Part shown: piece by piece, positions 24,048 to 37,954 of the stretch
Numbering within the stretch: the first letter of the stretch is position 1
Layout: each line of letters starts with the position of its first letter
Assembly: GCA_032622095.1 (NCBI GenBank)
Contig: CP136066.1
Span: 54,650,609-54,714,608, forward strand
Length of the DNA: 64,000 nt
Reading direction: 5' to 3'
From: Siphonodentalium dalli
Taxonomy: Eukaryota > Mollusca > Scaphopoda > Gadilida > Siphonodentaliidae
The notes under the pieces: model-generated
Told to the model about the DNA's origin: nothing
Seen by the model: the letters and a program-made list of their open reading frames with translations, nothing else
Databases searched by the model: none
Translations under genes and position numbers: made by a program

Positions 24048-26429
24048 GGTTGAGTTAAAAGTTGATATATATATATTGGTTCATCGATTTTAAAGTTATT
24101 TTGACAGAGAAAAGCTTCCTAGTCAGTCCCACTATTTGGTCAGTTCTGGTGCAAAATGAAACTAGCACTAGTCAGTAGTGGTACTGGACTGGGAACCAGT
24201 CATCTTATGGTTGAATTAAAAGTTGATGTATACATTGGTTTATCGATTTTCAAGATCTTTTGACATAGAAAAGCTTCCTAGTCAGTTCCACTATTTGGTC
24301 AGTTCTGGTGTGATATGAAAACTAGCACTAGTCAGTAGTGGTGTTGGACTGGGAACCAGTCATCTTATGGTAGAGTCAAAAGTTGATGTATATATTGGTT
24401 AATCGATTTTCAAGTTATTTTGACAGAGAAAAGCTTCCTAGTCAGTCCCACTATTTGGTCAGTTATAGTGTGACATGAAAACTAGCACTAGTCAGTAGTG
24501 GCACTGGACTGGGAACCAGTCATCCTATGGTTGAATCAAAAGTTGATGTAAATAATGGTTTATCTATTTTCAAGATCTTTTGACAGAGAAAAGCTTCCTA
24601 GTCAGTCCCACTAATTGGTCAGTTCTAGTGTGACATGAAAACTAGCACTAGCCAGTAGTGGTACTGGACTGGGAACCAGTCATCTTATGGTTGAGTTAAA
24701 AGTATGTCGTATATATTGGTTTATCAATTTTCAAGTTCTTTTGACAGAAAAGCTCCCCAGTCAGTCCCACTATTCGGTCAGTTCTGGTGACATAAAAACT
24801 AGCACTAGTCAGTAGTGGTACTGGACTGGGAACCAGTCATCTTATGGTTGTGTCAAAAGTTGATGTATACATTGGTTTATCGATTTTCAAGATCTTTTGA
24901 CAGAGAAAAGCTTCCTAGTCAGTTCCACTATTTGGTCAGTTCTGGTGTGATATGAAAACTAGCACTAGCCAGTAGTGGTGTTGGACTGGGAACGAGTCAT
25001 CTTATGGTTCAGTCAAAAGTTGATTTATATATTGGTTTATCAATTTTCAAGATCTTTTGAAAGAGAAAAGCTTCCTAGTCAGTCCCACTATTTGGTCAGT
25101 TCTAGTGTGACATGAAAACTAGCACTAGTCAGTAGTGGTACGGGACTGGGAACAAGTCATCTTATGGTTGAGTTAAAAGTTGATGTATACATTGGTTTAT
25201 CGATTTTCAAGATCTTTTGACAGGGAAAAGCTTCCTAGTCAGTTCCACTATTTGGTCAGTTCTGGTGTGATATGAAAACTAGCACTAGCCAGTAGTGGTG
25301 TTGGACTGGGAACCAGTCATCTTATGGTTGAGTCAAAAGTTGATGTATATATTGGTTTATCAATTTTCAAGATCTTTTGAAAGAGAAAAGCTTCCTAGTC
25401 AGTCCCACTATTTGGTCAGTTCTAGTGTGACATGAAAACTAGCACTAGTCAGTAGTGGTACTGGACTGGGAACCAGTCATCTTATGGTTGAGTTAAAAGT
25501 TGATGTATACATTGGTTTATCGATTTTCAAGATCTTTTGACATAGAAAAGCTTCCTAGTCAGTTCCACTATTGGTCAGTTCTGGTGTGATATGAAAACTA
25601 GCACTAGCCAGTAGTGGTGTTGGACTGGGAACTAGTCATCTTATGGTTGAGTCAAAAGTTGATGTATATATTGGTTTATCTATTTTCAAGATCTTTTGAC
25701 AGAGAAAAGCTTCCTAGTCAGTCCCACTATTTGGTCAGTTCTAGTGTGACATGAAAACTAGCACTAGTCAGTAGTGGTACTGGACTGGGAACCAGTCATC
25801 TTATGGTTGAGTTAAAAGTTGATGTATACATTGGTTTATCAATGTTCAAGTTATTTTGACAGAGAAAAGCTTCCTAGTCAGTCCCACTAATTGGTCAGTT
25901 CTAGTGTGACATGAAAACTAGCACTAGCCAGTAGTGGTGTTGACCTGGGAACCAGTCATCTTATGGTTGATTCAAAAGTTTATGTATCTATTTTCAAGAT
26001 CTTTTGACAAAGAAAAGCTTCCAAGTCAGTTCCACTATTTGGTCAGTTCTGGTGTGATATGAAAACTAGCACTAGCCAGTAGTGGTGTTGGACTGGGAAC
26101 CAGTCATCCTATGGTTGAGTTAAAAGTTGATGTATACATTGGTTTATCGATTTTCAAGATCTTTTGACAAAGAAAAGCTTCCAAGTCAGTTCCACTATTT
26201 GGTCAGTTCTGGTGTGATATGAAAACTAGCACTAGCCAGTAGTGGTGTTGGACTGGGAACCAGTCATCTTATGGTAGAGTCAAAAGTTGATGTATATATT
26301 GGTTTATCAATGTTCAAGTTATTTTGACAGAGAAAAGCTTCCTAGTCAGTCCCACTATTTGGTCAGATCTGGTGTGAAATGAAAACTAGCACTAGTCAGT
26401 ATTGGTACTGGACTGGGAACCAGTCATCG
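24048..26429 (+). repeat. Satellite array A6 (about 15 monomers)
   Basis: Matches A7 monomer by monomer at an offset of 3108 bp; the rare GTGTTGACCTGGG appears at about 25938 and 29046. It ends abruptly: near 26345 a type e monomer changes to the pre-spacer form TCAGATCTGG/CAGTATTGG without the usual ~1.1-kb pre-spacer series. That is an in-register recombination junction. Confidence 0.93.
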
Positions 26430-27155
26430 TATAGTTTAGTTATCAGTCGACGTTTATATATGTTTGCCATTTTTTAAAGTTCTTTCAATAGAAAATATTA
26501 TAACACCACTGGCTAGTGCTAGTCAAAACATTCTAATTTCTGGGATGCCTCAAAGAAAATAACACCTTTGTTCTTATTAAAAACAACAGTACTAAAAATA
26601 TATATAAAAGTCAGGAATGGACAAGATAAACTGTCAAATCTACATGATGAGCTGATACATGGCATTAACAGCTTAAGATGCTAATGTGTTTTGTCACATT
26701 GATTAGGTATTGTTTTGACAAGTCAACAACCACTGACATCAAAGCTGGAGCATTATGTGTCATTAGATAGTCTATTGTTTGTCACAAAGTGAGAACTTTT
26801 CACATCATTAGCAAGTTTGAAGTGAGGGTTTAAATATTCTGCAGAAACTAAATTTTCAGCATAACATCAACTGTAGTGGGCAGGAAAGCAGCTAGGATTT
26901 AATATTATAACAACTTGGGTTTTTTTTCAACATTGGATTATTTTAGGCATCCAAGCTTAAGGTAAGGTATATTAATTTTTTTATAATCTTAGATTTGTGT
27001 TTAAAATCAATCACAACACATTTGTTTTTTCGATTGTAAAATTTATGGATTTACATTTAATATCATTCATCCAAAAGTAACTTTTAAAATTAAACAAATG
27101 TCCTAAAAAAAAGTTAATAGAAACATTCAGTTGAAATTGTTCTGACATTCAAATT
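26430..27155 (+). repeat. Satellite spacer S7 (726 bp, recombinant)
   Basis: Short form. Its left part has TTATTAAAAACAACAG, otherwise only in S3. Its right part has ATTTGTTTTTTCG and the downstream GGTGCAAAATG of S4 and S6. This looks like a hybrid of two spacer lineages, with the exchange between about 26590 and 27020. Confidence 0.93.
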
Positions 27156-30100
27156 GGTTGAGTTAAAAGTTGATATATATATATTGGTTCATCGATTTTA
27201 AAGTTATTTTGACAGAGAAAAGCTTCCTAGTCAGTCCCACTATTTGGTCAGTTCTGGTGCAAAATGAAACTAGCACTAGTCAGTAGTGGTACTGGACTGG
27301 GAACCAGTCATCTTATGGTTGAATTAAAAGTTGATGTATACATTGGTTTATCGATTTTCAAGATCTTTTGACATAGAAAAGCTTCCTAGTCAGTTCCACT
27401 ATTTGGTCAGTTCTGGTGTGATATGAAAACTAGCACTAGTCAGTAGTGGTGTTGGACTGGGAACCAGTCATCTTATGGTAGAGTCAAAAGTTGATGTATA
27501 TATTGGTTAATCGATTTTCAAGTTATTTTGACAGAGAAAAGCTTCCTAGTCAGTCCCACTATTTGGTCAGTTATAGTGTGACATGAAAACTAGCACTAGT
27601 CAGTAGTGGCACTGGACTGGGAACCAGTCATCCTATGGTTGAATCAAAAGTTGATGTAAATAATGGTTTATCTATTTTCAAGATCTTTTGACAGAGAAAA
27701 GCTTCCTAGTCAGTCCCACTAATTGGTCAGTTCTAGTGTGACATGAAAACTAGCACTAGCCAGTAGTGGTACTGGACTGGGAACCAGTCATCTTATGGTT
27801 GAGTTAAAAGTATGTCGTATATATTGGTTTATCAATTTTCAAGTTCTTTTGACAGAAAAGCTCCCCAGTCAGTCCCACTATTCGGTCAGTTCTGGTGACA
27901 TAAAAACTAGCACTAGTCAGTAGTGGTACTGGACTGGGAACCAGTCATCTTATGGTTGTGTCAAAAGTTGATGTATACATTGGTTTATCGATTTTCAAGA
28001 TCTTTTGACAGAGAAAAGCTTCCTAGTCAGTTCCACTATTTGGTCAGTTCTGGTGTGATATGAAAACTAGCACTAGCCAGTAGTGGTGTTGGACTGGGAA
28101 CGAGTCATCTTATGGTTCAGTCAAAAGTTGATTTATATATTGGTTTATCAATTTTCAAGATCTTTTGAAAGAGAAAAGCTTCCTAGTCAGTCCCACTATT
28201 TGGTCAGTTCTAGTGTGACATGAAAACTAGCACTAGTCAGTAGTGGTACGGGACTGGGAACAAGTCATCTTATGGTTGAGTTAAAAGTTGATGTATACAT
28301 TGGTTTATCGATTTTCAAGATCTTTTGACAGGGAAAAGCTTCCTAGTCAGTTCCACTATTTGGTCAGTTCTGGTGTGATATGAAAACTAGCACTAGCCAG
28401 TAGTGGTGTTGGACTGGGAACCAGTCATCTTATGGTTGAGTCAAAAGTTGATGTATATATTGGTTTATCAATTTTCAAGATCTTTTGAAAGAGAAAAGCT
28501 TCCTAGTCAGTCCCACTATTTGGTCAGTTCTAGTGTGACATGAAAACTAGCACTAGTCAGTAGTGGTACTGGACTGGGAACCAGTCATCTTATGGTTGAG
28601 TTAAAAGTTGATGTATACATTGGTTTATCGATTTTCAAGATCTTTTGACATAGAAAAGCTTCCTAGTCAGTTCCACTATTGGTCAGTTCTGGTGTGATAT
28701 GAAAACTAGCACTAGCCAGTAGTGGTGTTGGACTGGGAACTAGTCATCTTATGGTTGAGTCAAAAGTTGATGTATATATTGGTTTATCTATTTTCAAGAT
28801 CTTTTGACAGAGAAAAGCTTCCTAGTCAGTCCCACTATTTGGTCAGTTCTAGTGTGACATGAAAACTAGCACTAGTCAGTAGTGGTACTGGACTGGGAAC
28901 CAGTCATCTTATGGTTGAGTTAAAAGTTGATGTATACATTGGTTTATCAATGTTCAAGTTATTTTGACAGAGAAAAGCTTCCTAGTCAGTCCCACTAATT
29001 GGTCAGTTCTAGTGTGACATGAAAACTAGCACTAGCCAGTAGTGGTGTTGACCTGGGAACCAGTCATCTTATGGTTGATTCAAAAGTTTATGTATCTATT
29101 TTCAAGATCTTTTGACAAAGAAAAGCTTCCAAGTCAGTTCCACTATTTGGTCAGTTCTGGTGTGATATGAAAACTAGCACTAGCCAGTAGTGGTGTTGGA
29201 CTGGGAACCAGTCATCCTATGGTTGAGTTAAAAGTTGATGTATACATTGGTTTATCGATTTTCAAGATCTTTTGACAAAGAAAAGCTTCCAAGTCAGTTC
29301 CACTATTTGGTCAGTTCTGGTGTGATATGAAAACTAGCACTAGCCAGTAGTGGTGTTGGACTGGGAACCAGTCATCTTATGGTAGAGTCAAAAGTTGATG
29401 TATATATTGGTTTATCAATGTTCAAGTTATTTTGACAGAGAAAAGCTTCCTAGTCAGTCCCACTAATTGGTCAGTTCTAGTGTGACATGAAAACTAGCAC
29501 TAGCCAGTAGTGGTACTGGACTGGGAACCAGTCATCTTATGGTTGAGTTAAAAGTATGTCGTATATATTGGTTTATCAATTTTCAAGTTCTTTTGACAGA
29601 AAAGCTTCCTAGTCAGTCCCACTATTCGGTCAGTTCTGGTGACATAAAAACTAGCACTAGTCAGTAGTGGTACTGGACAGGGAACCAGTCATCCTATGGT
29701 TGAGTCAAAAGTTGATGTATACATTGGTTTATCGATTTTCAAGATCTTTTGACAGAGAAAAGCTTCCTAGTCAGTTCCACTATTTGGTCAGTTCTGGTGT
29801 GATATGAAAACTAGCACTAGCCAGTAGTGGTGTTGGACTGGGAACCAGTCATCTTATGGTTCAGTCAAAAGTTGATGTATATATTGGTTTATCAATTTTC
29901 AAGATCTTTTGACATAGAAAAGCTTCCTAGTCAGTTCCACTATTTGGTCAGTTCTGGTGTGATATGAAAACTAGCACTAGCCAGTAGTGGTGTTGGACTG
30001 GGAACCAGTCATCTTATGGTTGAGTCAAAAGTTGATGTATATATTGGTTTATCTATTTTCAAGATCTTTTGACAGAGAAAAGTTTACTAGTCAGTCCCAC

Positions 30101-33014
30101 TATTTGGTCAGTTCTAGTGTGACATGAAAACTAGCACTAGTCAGTAGTGGTACTGGACTGGGAACCAGTCATCTTATGGTTGAGTTAAAAGTTGATGTAT
30201 ACATTGGTTAATCGATTTTCAAGATCTTTTGACATAGAAAAGCTTCCTAGACAGTTCCACTATTTGGTCAGTTCTGGTGTGATATGAAAACTAGCACTAG
30301 CCAGTAGTGGTGTTGGACTGGGAACCAGTCATCTTATGGTTGATTCAAAAGTTTATGTATCTATTTTCAAGATCTTTTGACAAAGAAAAGCTTCCAAGTC
30401 AGTTCCACTATTTGGTCAGTTCTGGTGTGATATGAAAACTAGCACTAGCCAGTAGTGGTGTTGGACTGGGAACCAGTCATCCTATGGTTGAGTTAAAAGT
30501 TGATGTATACATTGGTTTATCAATTTTCAAGATCTTTTGACAAAGAAAAGCTTCCAGGTCAGTTCCACTATTTGGTCAGTTCTGGTGTGATATGAAAACT
30601 AGCACTAGCCAGTAGTGGTGTTGGACTGGGAACCAGTCATCTTATGGTTGAGTTAAAAGTTGATGTATACATTGGTTTATCGATTTTCAAGATCTTTTGA
30701 CATAGAAAAGCTTCCTAGTCAGTTCCACTATTTGGTCAGTTCTGGTGTGATATGAAAACTAGCACTAGCCAGTAGTGGTGTTGGACTGGGAACCAGTCAT
30801 CTTATGGTTGAGTCAAAAGTTGATGTATATATTGGTTTATCTATTTTCAAGATCTTTTGACAGAGAAAAGCTTCCTAGTCAGTCCCACTATTTGGTCAGT
30901 TCTAATGTGACATGAAAACTAGCACTAGTCAGTAGTGGTACTGGACTGGGAACCAGTCATCTTATGGTTGAGTTAAAAGTTGATGTATACATTGGTTTAT
31001 CGATTTTCAAGATCTTTTGACATAGAAAAGCTTCCTAGTCAGTTCCACTATTTGGTCAGTTCTGGTGTGATATGAAAACTAGCACTAGCCAGTAGTGGTG
31101 TTGGACTGGGAAACAGTCATCTTATGGTTGATTCAAAAGTTTATGTATCTATTTTCAAGATCTTTTGACAAAGAAAAGCTTCCAAGTCAGTTCCACTATT
31201 TGGTCAGTTCTGGTGTGATATGAAAACTAGCACTAGCCAGTAGTGGTGTTGGACTGGGAACCAGTCATCCTATGGTTGAGTTAAAAGTTGATGTATACAT
31301 TGGTTTATCGATTTTCAAGATCTTTTGACAAAGAAAAGCTTCCAAGTCAGTTCCACTATTTGGTCAGTTCTGGTGTGATATGAAAACTAGCACTAGCCAG
31401 TAGTGGTGTTGGACTGGGAACCAGTCATCTTATGGTTGAGTCAAAAGTTGATGTATATATTGGTTTATCAATGTTCAAGTTATTTTGACAGAGAAAAGCT
31501 TCCTAGTCAGTCCCACTAATTGGTCAGTTCTAGTGTGACATGAAAACTAGCACTAGCCAGTAGTGGTACTGGACTGGGAACCAGTCATCTTATGGTTGAG
31601 TTAAAAGTATGTCGTATATATTGGTTTATCAATTTTCAAGTTCTTTTGACAGAAAAGCTTCCTAGTCAGTCCCACTATTCGGTCAGTTCTGGTGACATAA
31701 AAACTAGCACTAGTCAGTAGTGGTACTGGACTGGGAACCAGTCATCCTACGGTTGAGTTAAAAGTTGATGTATATATTGGTTTATCGATTTTCAAGTTAT
31801 TTTGACAGAGAAAAGCTTCCTAGTCAGTCCCACTAATTGGTCAGTTCTAGTGAGACATGAAAACTAGCACTAGTCAGTAGTGGTACTGGACTGGGAACCA
31901 GTCATCTTATGGTTGAGTTAAAAGTATGTCGTATATATTGGTTTAACAATTTTCAAGTTCTTTTGACAGAAAAGCTTCCCAGTCAGTCCCACTATTCGGT
32001 CAGTTCTGGTGACATAAAAACTAGCACTAGTCAGTAGTGGTACTGGACTGGGAACCAGTCATCCTATGGTTGAGTCAAAAGTTGATGTATACATTGGTTT
32101 ATCGATTTTCAAGATCTTTTGACAGAGAAAAGCTTCCTAGTCAGTTCCACTATTTGGTCAGTTCTGGTGTGATATGAAAACTAGCACTAGCCAGTAGTGG
32201 TATTGGACTGGGAACCAGTCATCTTATGGTTGAGTCAAAAGTTGATGTATATATTGGTTTATCTATTTTCAAGATCTTTTGACAGAGAAAAGCTTCCTAG
32301 TCAGTCCCACTATTTGGTCAGTTCTAGTGTGACATGAAAACTAGCACTAGTCAGTAGTGGTACTGGACTGGGAACCAGTCATCTTATGGTTGAGTTAAAA
32401 GTTGATGTATACATTGGTTTATCGATTTTCAAGATCTTTTGACATAGAAACGCTTCCTAGTCAGTTCCACTATTTGGTCAGTTCTGGTGTGATATGAAAA
32501 CTAGCACTAGCCAGTAGTGGTGTTGGACTGGGAACCAGTCATCTTATGGTTGAGTCAAAAGTTTATGTATTTATTTTCAAGATCTTTTGACAAAGAAAAG
32601 CTTCCAAGTCAGTTCCACTATTTGGTCAGTTCTGGTGTGATATGAAAACTAGCACTAGCCAGTAGTGGTGTTGGACTGGGAACCAGTCATCTTATGGTTG
32701 AGTCAAAAGTTGATGTATATATATTGGTTTATCTACTTTCAAGATCTTTTGACAGAGAAAAGCTTCCTAGTCAGTCCCACTATTTGGTCAGTTCTGGTGT
32801 GAAATGAAAACTAGCACTAGTCAGTAGTGGTACTGGACTGGGAACCAGTCATCCTATGGTTGAGTCAAAAGTTGATGTATATATTGGTTTATCGATTTTC
32901 AAGTTCTTTTGACAGAGAAACTCTTCCTAGTCAGTCCCACTATTTGGTCAGATCTGGTGTGAAATGAAAACTAGCACTAGTCAGTATTGGTACTGGACTG
33001 GGAACCAGTCATCG
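27156..33014 (+). repeat. Satellite array A7 (about 37 monomers)
   Basis: Three parts are visible. Up to about 29.4 kb it copies A6. From about 29.4 to 31.7 kb it resembles A3, including GGACAGGGAACC at 29675 and a close match of the marker order seen at 11.4-12.6 kb. From CCTACGGTTGAG near 31748, with the rare GTGAGACATG, it copies the A2 region from 4507 onward and ends with the standard pre-spacer block. Confidence 0.92.
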
Positions 33015-33740
33015 TATAGTTTAGTTATCAGTCGACGTTTATATATGTTTGCCATTTTTTAAAGTTCTTTCAATAGAAAATATTATAACACCACTGGCTA
33101 GTGCTAGTCAAAACATTCTAATTTCTGGGATGCCTCAAAGAAAATAACACCTTTGTTCTTATTAACAACAACAGTACTAAAAATATATATAAAAGTCAGG
33201 AATGGACAAGATAAACTGTCAAATCTACATGATGAGCTGATACATGGCATTAACAGCTTAAGATGCTAATGTGTTTTGTCACATTGATTAGGTATTGTTT
33301 TGACAAGTCAACAACCACTGACATCAAAGCTGGAGCATTATGTGTCATTAGATAGTCTATTGTTTGTCACAAAGTGAGAACTTTTCACATCATTAGCAAG
33401 TTTGAAGTGAGGGTTTAAATATTCTGCAGAAACTAAATTTTCAGCATAACATCAACTGTAGTGGGCAGGAAAGCAGCTAGGATTTAATATTATAACAACT
33501 TGGGTTTTTTTTCAACATTGGATTATTTTAGGCATCCAAGCTTAAGGTAAGGTATATTAATTTTTTTATAATCTTAGATTTGTGTTTAAAATCAATCACA
33601 ACACATTTTTTTTTTCGATTGTAAAATTTATGGATTTACATTTAATATCATTCATCCAAAAGTAACTTTTAAAATTAAACAAATGTCCTAAAAAAAAGTT
33701 AATAGAAACATTCAGTTGAAATTGTTCTGACATTCAAATT
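33015..33740 (+). repeat. Satellite spacer S8 (726 bp)
   Basis: Short form with AACAACAACAG, GATGCCTC, an uninterrupted T run, ACTTTTAAAATT, and a post-spacer GGTGCAACATG. It opens the first of four related ~4-kb units (S8-S11). Confidence 0.95.
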
Positions 33741-36700
33741 GGTTGAGTTAAAAGTTGATATATATATATTGGTTCATCGATTTTAAAGTTATTTTGACAG
33801 AGAAAAGCTTCCTAGTCAGTCCCACTATTTGGTCAGTTCTGGTGCAACATGAAACTAGCACTAGTCAGTAGTGGTACTGGACTGGGAACCAGTCATCTTA
33901 TGGTTGAGTTAAAAGTTGATGTATACATTGGTTTATCGATTTTCAAGATCTTTTGACATAGAAAAGCTTCCTAGTCAGTTCCACTATTTGGTCAGTTCTG
34001 GTGTGATATGAAAACTAGCACTAGTCAGTAGTGGTGTTGGACTGGGAACCAGTCATCTTATGGTAGAGTCAAAAGTTGATGTATATATTGGTTAATCGAT
34101 TTTCAAGTTATTTTGACAGAGAAAAGCTTCCTAGTCAGTCCCACTATTTGGTCAGTTCTAGTGTGACATGAAAACTAGCACTAGTCAGTAGTGGCACTGG
34201 ACTGGGAACCAGTCATCCTATGGTTGAATCAAAAGTTGATGTAAATAATGGTTTATCTATTTTCAAGATCTTTTGACAGAGAAAAGCTTCCTAGTCAGTC
34301 CCACTATTTGGTCAGTTCTAGTGTGACATGAAAACTAGCACTAGCCAGTAGTGGTACTGGACTGGGAACCAGTCATCTTATGGTTGAGTTAAAAGTATGT
34401 CGTATATATTGGTTTATCAATTTTCAAGTTCTTTTGACAGAAAAGCTTCCCAGTCAGTCCCACTATTCGGTCAGTTCTGGTGACATAAAAACTAGCACTA
34501 GTCAGTAGTGGTACTGGACTGGGAACCAGTCATCTTATGGTTGAGTCAAAAGTTGATGTATACATTGGTTTATCGATTTTCAAGATCTTTTGACAGAGAA
34601 AAGCTTCCTAGTCAGTTCCACTATTTGGTCAGTTCTGGTGTGATATGAAAACTAGCACTAGCCAGTAGTGGTGTTGGACTGGGAACCAGTCATCTTATGG
34701 TTGAGTCAAAAGTTGATGTATATATTGGTTTATCAATTTTCAAGATCTTTTGAAAGAGAAAAGCTTCCTAGTCAGTCCCACTATTTGGTCAGTTCTAGTG
34801 TGACATGAAAACTAGCACTAGTCAGTAGTGGTACTGGACTGGGAACCAGTCATCTTATGGTTGAGTTAAAAGTTGATGTATACATTGGTTTATCGATTTT
34901 CAAGATCTTTTGACATAGAAAAGCTTCCTAGTCAGTTCCACTATTTGGTCAGTTCTGGTGTGATATGAAAACTAGCACTAGCCAGTAGTGGTGTTGGACT
35001 GGGAACCAGTCATCTTATGGTTGAGTCAAAAGTTGATGTATATATTGGTTTATCTATTTTCAAGATCTTTTGACAGAGAAAAGCTTCCTAGTCAGTCCCA
35101 CTATTTGGTCAGTTCTAGTGTGACATGAAAACTAGCACTAGTCAGTAGTGGTACTGGACTGGGAACCAGTCATCTTATGGTTGAGTTAAAAGTTGATGTA
35201 TACATTGGTTTATCGATTTTCAAGATCTTTTGACATAGAAAAGCTTCCTAGTCAGTTCCACTATTTGGTCAGTTCTGGTGTGATATGAAAACTAGCACTA
35301 GCCAGTAGTGGTGTTGGACTGGGAACCAGTCATCTTATGGTTGAGTCAAAAGTTGATGTATATATTGGTTTATCTATTTTCAAGATCTTTTGACAGAGAA
35401 AAGCTTCCTAGTCAGTTCCACTATTTGGTCAGTTCTGGTGTGATATGAAAACTAGCACTAGCCAGTAGTGGTGTTGGACTGGGAACCAGTCATCTTATGG
35501 TTGATTCAAAAGTTTATGTATCTATTTTCAAGATCTTTTGACAAAGAAAAGCTTCCAAGTCAGTTCCACTATTTGGTCAGTTCTGGTGTGATATGAAAAC
35601 TAGCACTAGCCAGTAGTGGTGTTGGACTGGGAACCAGTCATCCTATGGTTGAGTTAAAAGTTGATGTATACATTGGTTTATCGATTTTCAAGATCTTTTG
35701 ACAAAGAAAAGCTTCCAAGTCAGTTCCACTATTTGGTCAGTTCTGGTGTGATATGAAAACTAGCACTAGCCAGTAGTGGTGTTGGACTGGGAACCAGTCA
35801 TCTTATGGTTGAGTCAAAAGTTGATGTATATATTGGTTTATCAATGTTCAAGTTATTTTGACAGAGAAAAGCTTCCTAGTCAGTCCCACTAATTGGTCAG
35901 TTCTAGTGTGACATGAAAACTAGCACTAGCCAGTAGTGGTACTGGACTGGGAACCAGTCATCTTATGGTTGAGTTAAAAGTATGTCGTATATATTGGTTT
36001 ATCAATTTTCAAGTTCTTTTGACAGAAAAGCTTCCTAGTCAGTCCCACTATTCGGTCAGTTCTGGTGACATAAAAACTAGCACTAGTCAGTAGTGGTACT
36101 GGACTGGGAACCAGTCATCCTATGGTTGAGTCAAAAGTTGATGTATACATTGGTTTATCGATTTTCAAGATCTTTTGACAGAGAAAAGCTTCCTAGTCAG
36201 TTCCACTATTTGGTCAGTTCTGGTGTGATATGAAAACTAGCACTAGCCAGTAGTGGTGTTGGACTGGGAACCAGTAATCTTATGGTTCAGTCAAAAGTTG
36301 ATGTATGTATTGGTTTATCAATTTTCAAGATCTTTTGACATAGAAAAGCTTCCTAGTCAGTTCCACTATTTGGTCAGTTCTGGTGTGATATGAAAACTAG
36401 CACTAGCCAGTAGTGGTGTTGGACTGGGAACCAGTCATCTTATGGTTGAGTCAAAAGTTGATGTATATATTGGTTTATCTATTTTCAAGATCTTTTGACA
36501 GAGAAAAGCTTACTAGTCAGTCCCACTATTTGGTCAGTTCTAGTGTGACATGAAAACTAGCACTAGTCAGTAGTGGTACTGGACTGGGAACCAGTCATCT
36601 TATGGTTGAGTTAAAAGTTGATGTATACATTGGTTAATCGATTTTCAAGATCTTTTGACATAGAAAAGCTTCCTAGTCAGTTCCACTATTTGGTCAGTTC

Positions 36701-37228
36701 TGGTGTGATATGAAAACTAGCACTAGCCAGTAGTGGTGTTGGACTGGGAACCAGTCATCTTATGGTTGATTCAAAAGTTTATGTATCTATTTTCAAGATC
36801 TTTTGACAAAGAAAAGCTTCCAAGTCAGTTCCACTATTTGGTCAGTTCTGGTGTGATATGAAAACTAGCACTAGCCAGTAGTGGTGTTGGACTGGGAACC
36901 AGTCATCCTATGGTTGAGTTAAAAGTTGATGTATACATTGGTTTATCAATTTTCAAGATCTTTTGACAAAGAAAAGCTTCCAGGTCAGTTCCACTATTTG
37001 GTCAGTTCCGGTGTGATATGAAAACTAGCACTAGCCAGTAGTGGTGTTGGACTGGGAACCAGTCATCTTATGGTTGAGTTAAAAGTTGATGTATACATTG
37101 GTTTATCGATTTTCAAGATCTTTTGACATAGAAAAGCTTCCTAGTCAGTTCCACTATTTGGTCAGATCTGGTGTGAAATGAAAACTAGCACTAGTCAGTA
37201 TTGGTACTGGACTGGGAACCAGTCATCG
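33741..37228 (+). repeat. Satellite array A8 (about 22 monomers; unit 8)
   Basis: Differs from A9 mainly by one extra 160-bp monomer at about 35340-35499, so S8-S9 is 4214 bp against 4054 bp for S9-S10. Right-hand markers CCAGTAATC (about 36273), GTATGTATTGG and GTTCCGGTG are shared with A9; the last two are absent from A10. It ends by an abrupt switch into the TCAGATCTGG pre-spacer monomer near 37165. Confidence 0.93.
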
Positions 37229-37954
37229 TATAGTTTAGTTATCAGTCGACGTTTATATATGTTTGCCATTTTTTAAAGTTCTTTCAATAGAAAATATTAT
37301 AACACCACTGGCTAGTGCTAGTCAAAACATTCTAATTTCTGGGATGCCTCAAAGAAAATAACACCTTTGTTCTTATTAACAACAACAGTACTAAAAATAT
37401 ATATAAAAGTCAGGAATGGACAAGATAAACTGTCAAATCTACATGATGAGCTGATACATGGCATTAACAGCTTAAGATGCTAATGTGTTTTGTCACATTG
37501 ATTAGGTATTGTTTTGACAAGTCAACAACCACTGACATCAAAGCTGGAGCATTATGTGTCATTAGATAGTCTATTGTTTGTCACAAAGTGAGAACTTTTC
37601 ACATCATTAGCAAGTTTGAAGTGAGGGTTTAAATATTCTGCAGAAACTAAATTTTCAGCATAACATCAACTGTAGTGGGCAGGAAAGCAGCTAGGATTTA
37701 ATATTATAACAACTTGGGTTTTTTTTCAACATTGGATTATTTTAGGCATCCAAGCTTAAGGTAAGGTATATTAATTTTTTTATAATCTTAGATTTGTGTT
37801 TAAAATCAATCACAACACATTTTTTTTTTCGATTGTAAAATTTATGGATTTACATTTAATATCATTCATCCAAAAGTAACTTTAAAAATTAAACAAATGT
37901 CCTAAAAAAAAGTTAATAGAAACATTCAGTTGAAATTGTTCTGACATTCAAATT
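37229..37954 (+). repeat. Satellite spacer S9 (726 bp)
   Basis: Short form. It carries ACTTTAAAAATT, found only here and in S10; all others with this region have a T in place of one A. This makes S9 and S10 copies of a single parent. Confidence 0.95.
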
